A stretch of DNA of 12,502 bases, from the NCBI GenBank assembly GCA_013151705.1, contig JAADHT010000049.1:1-12502 (forward strand), given 5' to 3'. Source of the stretch: Kiritimatiellota bacterium (GTDB lineage: Bacteria > Verrucomicrobiota > Lentisphaeria > Victivallales > JAADHT01). The notes below the pieces were generated by a model. It was not told the origin of the DNA and made no database searches. It was given only the letters and a program-made list of their open reading frames with translations. This document shows, in pieces, positions 1-6,280 of this stretch (the first letter of the stretch is position 1; each line of letters opens with the position of its first letter). The position numbers and the translations under genes were made by a program.

Positions 1-1
1 A

Positions 2-2554
2 AAAAAGACGAGCGCTCCCGATTTGGGGTTCATTCATTCAATAACCCTCGACAACGGATCGGCGCTTTACGTCAGGGAGAATCCCTTGGCGCCGATTGTC
101 AATCTTCAGGTGTGGGAGCGGACTGGCAGCATAAATGAGGGCGAGAGGCTGGGATGCGGGCTTTCGCATTTTCTCGAGCATGTGCTGTTTCAAGGCTCCA
201 AAAAGTATTCCCAGTCCCGGATAATGGAGGTAGTCCACTCAAACGGCGGCGAGATGAACGCCTACACGTCGTTCGCGTCGACCGTATACCACATAAACAT
301 CCTTTCGGAAGCGGCGTTGAAGGTTTTGGATGTTTTGGTTGATGTCGTTTTCAATCCCGCGTTTCCAACGAAAGCCTTCAAAACCGAGAAGGACGTTATT
401 TTGCGCGAGGCGGCCATGACGCATGACAATCCCGACCGCGCGCTTGGCGAGCTGTTGTGGAAAACGGTTTTCCGCCGACACCCCGTCCGTCATCCCATAA
501 TCGGATATCCGGAGCTGATAGAGACCGTGGATTCCAAGATGACCGCCAAATACCATCGGACGCGCTACACGTCCGACAGAACTTATTTCGTTGTCGCGGG
601 CGACGTGGAGGCGGATCGAATCGCGGATTTTCTGAACACGCGGCTCGCCGACGTTCCGAGAATCGGATGCGAATTCGAACCGCCGATCATAGACGAGCCC
701 GAGCAGAAATGCCGGCGGAACGTCGAGACGCGTTTCGACGATCCTCTGGCGAGGTTGGATATCGGATTTCGCATTCCGGATTCCACTTCGAACGACATTC
801 CGGCGTTGGATTTGATTTCGAGCGTTCTTGGACATTCCAAAAGTTCGCGGCTCGTTCGGAAATTGCGGGACTCCAAGAGGATCGCCTTGAATATCGACGC
901 TTACACGTACTCATCCGTTTTCGATGGAATGTTCACCGTCTCCGCCACCTGCGCGCCGGATAAACTTGACGAGCTTGAGTCCGCGGTTTTCGCGGAATTG
1001 TCCGAAATCGGCGGTGGAGTCGCCGCGGACGAACTAATCAGAGCGAAACGTCAAATGACCGCCGATTTGTATCACGCCATGCGTTCGAATGGTGGTGTCG
1101 CTCGGCTTATCGGCAATTCGGTTATGCTTTACGGCTCTCCAGACTACGCCTGCAAGTATTTGGAGGATGTATCCAATGTCGGGCACGAGGAGATCGCCAG
1201 CGTGGCGGAGAGATATCTCGATTCCCAAAGAGCGACCGCCGCCCGCATGCTTCCTCCCGAGAACGACTCCGCGGCGAAAAAGCGCGGCGTTCGGAAAACC
1301 GCCGTTTCTCCATCCCCGACAATATCCGAGACTCGTCATGGCGCGCGTTTGGCTTATCTGCGGGATTCCACCACGCCGATCGTCGACGTCGCCATAGTGT
1401 TTCCCGGCGGCTCTATTTCGGAGACCGCCGACACGGTCGGCATCTCCAATATGACGGCCAGGCTGCTTATGACGGGAACGAAAAACTTTCCGGAGCGGGA
1501 ATTCGCAAAAACTTTCGATGACAACGCCGTCAATTTGAGCGTCAGCGGCGGCTCCAACACCATTTCCGTCAGAATGAGCTGCCTTAAAGACGCCTTGGAG
1601 CCGGCGTTGGAGGCCTTCCTCTCCATGTTGTCCGAACCGTTGTTTTCCGAGGATAAATTGGAGCGCGAAAGAGATATCATTCTGGAGTCTCTGAAAAGCC
1701 GGGCGATGTCTCCCCAGTCCGTCGCCGAGGATAAAATGAGGGAGTTGCTGTACGGTTCCCATCCGTACGCTTTGCCCAAGTACGGTCGCTCCGAAACTCT
1801 CTCCGCTTTGACTTCCAACGCGCTCCGCGATTATTATTTCAACACCGTTTTGAACGTCGGAACCTCCGTCTTCGGCATCGCCGGCGATATTTCCGAACGG
1901 GAGTCCGCGAAACTCGCGGAGAAAATCTCGAAAACCATTCCTTGGAGTTCATCCGCTACGGCGTCTTTGCCGGATCCTCCGGTTTTCCCGGACTCTCCGA
2001 AACGTGGAGAGACCGTTCTCCCAAGGGAGCAAAGCGTTGTTTTGATGGGAATGAAGGGGTGTTCCAACACATCTCCAGACAGATTCGCTTTGGATGTAGT
2101 TCAAACGGCCTTGAACGGTTTGGAGACGCGGCTTTTCAAGTCGATTCGGGGCGATGCCGGATTGGCGTATTACACGGGGTTGTATTCTTCGCGCGGCATC
2201 CACGACGGTTTTTTGGCGTTCTACGCCGGAACGCAGCCGAAATCGGTGGTCAGAGTTATTGATCTTATAACCAAAGAGCAGTCAAAATTGGCTAGAAACG
2301 GATTGACGAAGGACGAGTTTTCCGCGTCTCTCGCGCGTTTGAAGGGTGATGCCGCCGACCATAAGTTGAACACGGCCGTCATGATTTTCGAATGCGCCCT
2401 TTCGGAGTTCTACGGCAACGGTTTTCTTGAGTCTTGGGATATTATGGAGCGCTATTCGAAACTGACACTGGCCAAAGTCAATTCAATCGCCGGGAAATAT
2501 TTCGCCAACAAAACAACCGCGACCGCGGTGGCGGGACCGAAAACAGGCGGGTGA
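2..2554 (+). CDS. M16 family zinc peptidase, two-domain, 5' end cut by window
   Basis: This is a zinc-dependent peptidase of the M16 (pitrilysin/insulinase/processing-peptidase) family, which degrades peptides inside a clam-shell chamber. Numbering from the TTG at 23, the first half carries the inverted zinc motif HFLEH at residues 49-53 and the third ligand Glu129 in TEKDVILRE, at the spacing usual for the family. The second half repeats the fold from about residue 430 but has NMTAR where HxxEH would be, so it is the usual inactive partner. It keeps the GLAYYTG segment typical of M16 C-terminal domains. The total of about 840 residues suits a fused pair. The frame is open to the left edge and the TTG at 23 has no Shine-Dalgarno site, so the true start probably lies just outside the window, and a signal peptide cannot be judged. 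The gene ends with TGA, 184 bases before another peptidase gene. The family is confident; the substrate is unknown. Confidence 0.9.
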   Translation, partial: KKTSAPDLGFIHSITLDNGSALYVRENPLAPIVNLQVWERTGSINEGERLGCGLSHFLEHVLFQGSKKYSQSRIMEVVHSNGGEMNAYTSFASTVYHINILSEAALKVLDVLVDVVFNPAFPTKAFKTEKDVILREAAMTHDNPDRALGELLWKTVFRRHPVRHPIIGYPELIETVDSKMTAKYHRTRYTSDRTYFVVAGDVEADRIADFLNTRLADVPRIGCEFEPPIIDEPEQKCRRNVETRFDDPLARLDIGFRIPDSTSNDIPALDLISSVLGHSKSSRLVRKLRDSKRIALNIDAYTYSSVFDGMFTVSATCAPDKLDELESAVFAELSEIGGGVAADELIRAKRQMTADLYHAMRSNGGVARLIGNSVMLYGSPDYACKYLEDVSNVGHEEIASVAERYLDSQRATAARMLPPENDSAAKKRGVRKTAVSPSPTISETRHGARLAYLRDSTTPIVDVAIVFPGGSISETADTVGISNMTARLLMTGTKNFPEREFAKTFDDNAVNLSVSGGSNTISVRMSCLKDALEPALEAFLSMLSEPLFSEDKLERERDIILESLKSRAMSPQSVAEDKMRELLYGSHPYALPKYGRSETLSALTSNALRDYYFNTVLNVGTSVFGIAGDISERESAKLAEKISKTIPWSSSATASLPDPPVFPDSPKRGETVLPREQSVVLMGMKGCSNTSPDRFALDVVQTALNGLETRLFKSIRGDAGLAYYTGLYSSRGIHDGFLAFYAGTQPKSVVRVIDLITKEQSKLARNGLTKDEFSASLARLKGDAADHKLNTAVMIFECALSEFYGNGFLESWDIMERYSKLTLAKVNSIAGKYFANKTTATAVAGPKTGG

Positions 2555-2606
2555 CTCTCGGATAGTGGAGCTGTTTTATTCGCTATGAAACGCGCGGAAA
2601 GCCTTT

Positions 2607-2620
2607 GGGGGCGTAGCTCA
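2607..2620 (+). other. tRNA-like 14-base 5' fragment
   Basis: The 14 bases GGGGGCGTAGCTCA match the acceptor 5' strand, U8-A9 analogue and start of the D arm of a typical bacterial tRNA-Ala. The match stops abruptly: what follows is AT-rich and has no anticodon arm, T arm or CCA end. It may be a remnant of a broken or displaced tRNA gene or an att-like scar. Chance is possible because only 14 bases match. Confidence 0.3.
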
Positions 2621-2639
2621 AATAAATAACGAGTGAATG

Positions 2640-2676
2640 TCGAACTCAGAACTTCGAACGCTGAGCTTCGAACTGG
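2640..2676 (+). repeat. 14-base imperfect tandem repeat, about 2.6 copies
   Basis: Two 14-base units start at 2640 and 2654 and a 9-base partial unit starts at 2668. Each begins TCGAAC. The units read TCGAACTCAGAACT, TCGAACGCTGAGCT and TCGAACTGG. The CTCAG at 2646-2650 and CTGAG at 2661-2665 could also pair as a short hairpin. The repeat lies between the M16 gene and pepF, 20 bases after the tRNA-like fragment. No function is evident. Confidence 0.5.
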
Positions 2677-2738
2677 TGATACGCAAAAATATGGGTGTTC
2701 TGTGAGTTGATTTGTGTTTAATTGAGGAAATTCGCTTT

Positions 2739-4580
2739 ATGTTTTTTTCAGATGACGATTTCCCGTCCCCGTCCGCGCTTCCGCCGCGTTCGGAAATAGA
2801 CGATTCCTTGAAATGGAATCTCGCCGCTCTTTACGCGTCGATCGATGATTGGGAGAGGGATTTCGCCATTCTCGATTCGCTTCTTAACGCGGCGAACCGT
2901 TTCAATGGACACTTGGGTGATTCCCCGGAGCGGCTGAAAGGCGCTTACGAGGCGTTCGACGCGCTCCACAGAACTTTGGAGAAGGTCTATACCCACGCGC
3001 GTCTCGCGTCCGACGAGGACATATCCGATTCCGAGCCGATGGGACGTCTCGATCGGATAACCGCCAGATTCGCGGAACTGCAGGGAGCGCTAGCCTGGTT
3101 CGAACCGGAATTGCTCGCGCTTCCGGACGAGCGGATCGAGGAGTATTTGAATTCCGCGGAACTCGCGTTTTACAAGCGCTCCATCGGGGAGACGCTGCGT
3201 TTCAAACCGCACACCCTATCCGCGGGGGAGGAGAGGCTGCTCGGGATGGCCTCGGACGCGCTGTCCACTCCGGAGAAGGTGTTTTCCGCTTTGAACAACG
3301 TTGATATCGTGTTTCCGGAGGTGCCGGACGGCAAAGGAGGCTCCGTAGTACTTACGCACGGTAATTTCTCCAAACTTCTCGAGTCGGAAAACCGCGAGGT
3401 TCGCGAAAAGGCTTTCAACGCGATGTACGACACGTTCGGCAAGTACCGCGACACGCTGACCGCGACTCTCGCGGGATGCGTGAAGACGCATCTGCTCAAC
3501 AGGGCCGCGCGGAAATACCCCTCCGCTCTCGACGCGTCGTTGCATGTGGACGACGTGCCTCGCTCCGTTTACGAGAATCTCATATCCACGGTGAGAAAGC
3601 GCCTGCCGGACTTCCATTCCTATCTGGAATTGCGTAAAAAAGTCTTGAAAATAGATGATTTGGGAATGCACGACCTGCGCAATCCGCTCATTTCCGACCG
3701 CGACAAAACGTTCACTTGGGGCGAGGCGCGTGCGATGGTGCTGGCCGCTTTGGCTCCTTTGGGAGGCGAGTACGCGAAACTCGCGGAGCGCGCTTTCGAT
3801 GAGCGTTGGATAGACGTGATGGAGTCGAAAGGAAAGCGTTCCGGAGCGTATTCCGGCGGTTGCTACGACTCCTACCCGTACATTCTGATGAATTTCAACG
3901 GCACGTTGAACGATGTTTTCACGCTGGCGCATGAACTCGGGCACTCGATGCACTCGCTTCTCTCGAAGACGAACCAGGAATACCACTACGCCGACTACAG
4001 AATATTCGTCGCGGAAGTCGCGTCCACGACCAACGAACTGCTGCTGCACGATTATTTGAAGCGGTCGAGTAGCGATGACGACGAGTTGTCCGCGCATCTG
4101 CTCACGCATCTGCTGGACGAGATACGAGGAACGGTTTACAGGCAGACGATGTTCGCGGAGTTCGAGAAACATATCCACGAGGAGTTGGAGGCGGGACGGC
4201 CGCTTACCGCGGATTCGCTTTCGGAATCCTACTGTGAATTGAACAAGGCGTATCACGGCAAGGTGATTGACGCCGACGCTAGAATCGCGGTGGAATGGGC
4301 CAGAATCCCCCATTTCTACTACAATTTCTACGTCTACAAATACGCCACCGGCTTTTCGGCCGCCGCCGCCTTGTCGAAAGGCGTTCTGTCGGGAAATTCC
4401 GCCAAACTCGAAGCGTATCTCGGGTTCCTCAAGGCCGGTTCCACGAAAAACGTATTGGATATTATGCTCGATGCCGGAGTGGATCTTCGATCCTCCAAGC
4501 CGGTTGACGACGCCCTCGACCTTTTCGCCGAAACGACCGCGGAACTCGCGGATTCGCTTTTTTCAACGAAAATCATTTGA
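2739..4580 (+). CDS. pepF: Oligoendopeptidase F-type M3 zinc peptidase
   Basis: This is a cytoplasmic metallopeptidase of family M3B that cleaves short peptides. The thermolysin-like motif HELGH is at residues 398-402, with the third zinc ligand Glu426 in FVAEVAST. Near the C-terminus YYNFYVYKYATGFSAA is the conserved substrate-pocket segment of PepF proteins. The length of 613 residues is normal. I chose ATG 2739 because GAGGA at 2724-2728 lies 10 bases upstream; an in-frame TTG at 2712 would add nine residues but has no ribosome binding site. It follows the M16 gene in the same direction after a spacer with repeats, so separate transcription is possible. The two neighbours could both act in peptide breakdown, which is inference. 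No signal peptide is visible, in keeping with a cytoplasmic enzyme. The gene symbol is by family; the peptide preference is unknown. Confidence 0.92.
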   Translation: MFFSDDDFPSPSALPPRSEIDDSLKWNLAALYASIDDWERDFAILDSLLNAANRFNGHLGDSPERLKGAYEAFDALHRTLEKVYTHARLASDEDISDSEPMGRLDRITARFAELQGALAWFEPELLALPDERIEEYLNSAELAFYKRSIGETLRFKPHTLSAGEERLLGMASDALSTPEKVFSALNNVDIVFPEVPDGKGGSVVLTHGNFSKLLESENREVREKAFNAMYDTFGKYRDTLTATLAGCVKTHLLNRAARKYPSALDASLHVDDVPRSVYENLISTVRKRLPDFHSYLELRKKVLKIDDLGMHDLRNPLISDRDKTFTWGEARAMVLAALAPLGGEYAKLAERAFDERWIDVMESKGKRSGAYSGGCYDSYPYILMNFNGTLNDVFTLAHELGHSMHSLLSKTNQEYHYADYRIFVAEVASTTNELLLHDYLKRSSSDDDELSAHLLTHLLDEIRGTVYRQTMFAEFEKHIHEELEAGRPLTADSLSESYCELNKAYHGKVIDADARIAVEWARIPHFYYNFYVYKYATGFSAAAALSKGVLSGNSAKLEAYLGFLKAGSTKNVLDIMLDAGVDLRSSKPVDDALDLFAETTAELADSLFSTKII

Positions 4581-4604
4581 CATTGATTTTTCGGAATGTA
4601 TTTC

Positions 4605-4618
4605 CGGCAACGTTGCCG
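4605..4618. promoter_or_regulatory. LacI/PurR-type operator-like palindrome
   Basis: CGGCAACGTTGCCG is a perfect 14-base palindrome with a central CG step. The next pair mismatches but three more flanking T/A pairs extend the symmetry to 22 bases. LacI-family regulators bind even palindromes with a central CG; the PurR consensus ACGCAAACGTTTGCGT shares the GCAA/TTGC arms. It sits 25 bases after the pepF stop and about 100 bases before a LacI-family relic, so it could be that regulator's old autoregulatory site. It could instead act as a weak hairpin ending pepF transcription, but no T-run follows. Confidence 0.4.
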
Positions 4619-4698
4619 AAAACGTGTTTCATGCTGGAATTAGTCTGAAACAATAGGCAACGACTGTTTTGTTTATTGGAATCAGAGACGAATTATGA

Positions 4699-5195
4699 AT
4701 CATTAACCCGACATTAAAGTGTTTGACATGTCGCTGGGGTGCGGACGACGAGCGTTCCGATACGATTCGCTCCCTTATCGCCGCGGGTGTCGCGGGTATG
4801 ATCGTCGATGGAGGTTGCGACGAGCCCGCTCTCCATCTTTTGACGCGCAACAAAGTCCCGGTTGTCGTTTACGACGGGGATTCGCCGGAAGTGGATTCGG
4901 TTTTTCTGGATCGCGAATCCGGAGTTTTCTCCGCCATGGAGCATCTTTTCTTGAAAGGACGCAAACGGACAGTGTTGCTTGGCGCTACGGAGAGCGATTC
5001 CCGCCACAAAGCGTACACCGCGGCCCATGCGGATTTTGGCGTTGAAACGAGGAGTTGGTTGATTGTGTCGGATCCGACGAATACAACCTCGAATTCGCCT
5101 TCGTTGAAATCTTTCGGAGAGTGCCGAATACTTTCCCGACACTATCAAGGAGCACACTACATCGAACGCCGCTTCGACGCAAGTCGTCAAGATGA
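4699..5195 (+). pseudogene. LacI-family transcriptional regulator remnant, frameshifted
   Basis: The frame from about 4699 encodes the middle of a LacI/GalR-type sugar-binding domain: AGVAGMIVDGG, then VPVVVYDGD, then the VDSVFLDRESG stretch, AMEHLFLKGRKRTVLLG and RHKAYTAAHADFGV. These follow the family order (VDGIIL, IPVVLVD, VDSV.VDN, A.EHL...GHRRIA, R..GY..AL...G). The helix-turn-helix and first part of the domain are absent; the frame is closed by a stop at 4696-4698 and I found no N-terminal pieces upstream. After about 5045 the family pattern leaves this frame (which runs on without similarity to 5217) and resumes in the next one as NEELVDCVGSDEYNLEFAF and EIFRRVPNTFPT, ending at the TGA at 5193-5195. 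That points to a frameshift near 5041-5048. The last third of the domain is also missing. I read it as a decaying fragment, not a functional protein. Confidence 0.7.
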
Positions 5196-5407
5196 TTTCT
5201 TTTTTTGGATTATTTGATGATTTTATCGATGACGGCTTGAAAAAACAGGAAAAGACGCTACTATTGTGCGCTTGTTTCGTTCGCAACCCCTTGTGGTTGG
5301 CGGTTATCGCCGGTTGTTCCGGGTGTTTGGGAGCTGATTTCATATTGGTGGACATTGTGGCACTCGCCACAGGTGACATTTGGATATTTTACTTTTTCGA
5401 GCTATAA
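5192..5407 (+). CDS. Doubtful small hydrophobic protein upstream of rpmH
   Basis: This is a 71-codon ORF from ATG 5192 to TAA. After an acidic start (GLFDDFIDDGLKKQEK) it has two hydrophobic stretches, TLLLCACF and WLAVIAGCSGCLGADFILVD, followed by an aromatic tail WIFYFFEL, so a small membrane protein is conceivable. There is a loose resemblance to TM2-type small membrane proteins, too weak to use. Against it: no good Shine-Dalgarno site precedes the ATG, the frame stays open upstream of it, and it covers the likely rpmH promoter and leader hairpins. The ATG overlaps the stop of the shifted regulator relic as ATGA. I do not recognise it, and a non-coding rpmH leader is the more conservative reading. 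Confidence 0.25.
   Translation: MISFFGLFDDFIDDGLKKQEKTLLLCACFVRNPLWLAVIAGCSGCLGADFILVDIVALATGDIWIFYFFEL
5237..5264 (+). promoter_or_regulatory. Possible sigma70 promoter for rpmH cluster
   Basis: TTGAAA at 5237-5242 and TACTAT at 5259-5264 are separated by 16 bases and would start transcription near 5271, about 150 bases before rpmH. The boxes match the consensus at 5 and 4 of 6 positions. The choice is by eye and no competing site was scored. Confidence 0.35.
5356..5371 (+). promoter_or_regulatory. Hairpin in rpmH leader
   Basis: TGTGGC at 5356-5361 pairs perfectly with GCCACA at 5366-5371 around the loop ACTC. Smaller stems lie upstream at 5284-5288/5295-5299 and 5299-5302/5308-5311; these two share a base and so are alternatives. 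No T-run follows, so it is not a terminator. A structured leader about 50 bases before rpmH could serve in control of the L34 gene, but this is inference. Confidence 0.35.
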
Positions 5408-5422
5408 AACAGGTGATTTATT

Positions 5423-5557
5423 ATGAAGAGGACATTTCAACCATCGAATTTGAAACGTAAACGCAGATTGGGGTTCCGATCCAAGATGTCGAACAGACAC
5501 GGCCGCGCGATCATCAAGAGAAGAAGGCAACGAGGCCGCACGAGATTGACGGCGTGA
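5423..5557 (+). CDS. rpmH: 50S ribosomal protein L34
   Basis: L34 is a small basic protein of the large ribosomal subunit. The 44-residue product starts MKRTFQPSNLKRKRRLGFR and ends RRRQRGRTRLTA, matching the family from end to end, with the expected length and Arg/Lys content. The ATG at 5423 is set by AGGTGA at 5411-5416, six bases upstream. It is the first gene of the conserved rpmH-rnpA-yidD-yidC-jag cluster and is followed by rnpA after 67 bases. There is nothing unusual in the protein. Confidence 0.97.
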   Translation: MKRTFQPSNLKRKRRLGFRSKMSNRHGRAIIKRRRQRGRTRLTA

Positions 5558-5624
5558 CGATTCCGGCGTCCGTGATGACGATGACAACGCTTTTTTGAGT
5601 TCGCCGTACGCGAGGGAATGAACA

Positions 5625-6032
5625 ATGAACTCAGAAATGAACGACGCTAGTGGATTCAAGCCTTTGCAATTCGGCAAGGCGACGTTGGGGCGAAAAGAGA
5701 CTATTGGATTGAAATCCGAATTCGATTATGTCCGGTGTCACGGCGAAAAACATGTTGGACGCCTGATGTTGCTGGTGGCGGCGCCGACTCCCGACTGTCG
5801 TTTGCGTTTCGGGATAATATGCGGAAAGAAATACAGCAAAAAAGCTGTTTTGAGAAACAGGGCGAGGCGGCTTCTGAAAGAGTCGTTCCGCCTCCTGAAG
5901 AATCGAGTGAAGCCGGCTCATTGTCTTTTCATAACGAGAATGGCGATGATGAATGTCGGATTGAGGGTGGTTCAAAAGGAGATGCTCTGGCTTCTCGACA
6001 AAGCGAAAATACTGGAAAAAAGGGACTGTTGA
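5625..6032 (+). CDS. rnpA: Ribonuclease P protein component
   Basis: RnpA is the protein subunit that helps the RNase P RNA bind precursor tRNA and remove its 5' leader. The signature KAVLRNRARRLLKESFR (the RNR motif) is at residues 73-89. Upstream are the usual RKETIGLKSEFDYVRCHG and LLVAAP beta-strand regions. The length of 135 is slightly long because of about 20 extra N-terminal residues; an in-frame ATG at 5637 would shorten this, but GAGGGA at 5612-5617 lies seven bases before ATG 5625. It is followed without a gap by yidD, whose likely TTG start overlaps the rnpA stop as TTGA. Confidence 0.95.
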   Translation: MNSEMNDASGFKPLQFGKATLGRKETIGLKSEFDYVRCHGEKHVGRLMLLVAAPTPDCRLRFGIICGKKYSKKAVLRNRARRLLKESFRLLKNRVKPAHCLFITRMAMMNVGLRVVQKEMLWLLDKAKILEKRDC

Positions 6033-6280
6033 CTTCGGCGTTTCCGGTTTTGTCGCTCGTTTTACTCTACCGCATGTTGATCTCGCCTTGGATGCCTCGT
6101 TGCTGTCGTTTCACGCCATCGTGTTCGGAATATGCCGAAACGGCTTTGCGCAAACACGGATTGCTACGTGGAACATATTTGATGGTCCGGCGGCTTTTGA
6201 GATGCCAGCCGTTTTGCGCGGGTGGCCACGATCCAGTTCCTGAATTGAAAAAACGACCTTTGAAGGATGACGATATATGA
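6029..6280 (+). CDS. yidD: Membrane protein insertion efficiency factor YidD
   Basis: YidD is a small peripheral inner-membrane protein that assists YidC-dependent protein insertion. The product shows a short hydrophobic start (FPVLSLVLLYRMLISPWMP), the conserved CRFTPSCSEYAETALRKHG block, RRLLRCQPF and the C-terminal GGHDPVP motif. With TTG 6029 as start it has 83 residues, close to the family's usual 70-90, and the start overlaps the rnpA stop as TTGA. AAGGGA at 6020-6025 is close to the start, so the exact start is less certain than the gene. The same frame stays open upstream through most of rnpA (an ATG lies at 5819), but that part has no family similarity. Its stop overlaps the yidC start as ATGA, which indicates coupled translation. 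Confidence 0.9.
   Translation: MTSAFPVLSLVLLYRMLISPWMPRCCRFTPSCSEYAETALRKHGLLRGTYLMVRRLLRCQPFCAGGHDPVPELKKRPLKDDDI

Noticed and set aside
239..835. 198-codon minus-strand ORF inside the M16 gene
   Set aside because: It lies opposite the conserved zinc-binding domain and has no family features.
3216..4313. 365-codon minus-strand ORF inside pepF
   Set aside because: It is an antisense shadow of a confidently identified M3 peptidase; its composition (Arg, Val, Gln, His-rich) is that of a reverse-frame reading.
4714..5379. Long minus-strand ORF of 221 codons opposite the LacI-family relic
   Set aside because: It lies antisense to a region with clear LacI-family similarity on the plus strand and shows no recognisable motif of its own.
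5196..5422. Replication origin beside the rpmH cluster
   Set aside because: I saw no run of DnaA boxes (TTATCCACA-like) and no dnaA or dnaN gene in the window.
5735..6028. Long N-terminal extension of YidD reaching into rnpA
   Set aside because: The frame is open but the extension has no YidD similarity and overlaps the RNR motif of rnpA; the TTG start at the rnpA stop gives a normal YidD length.
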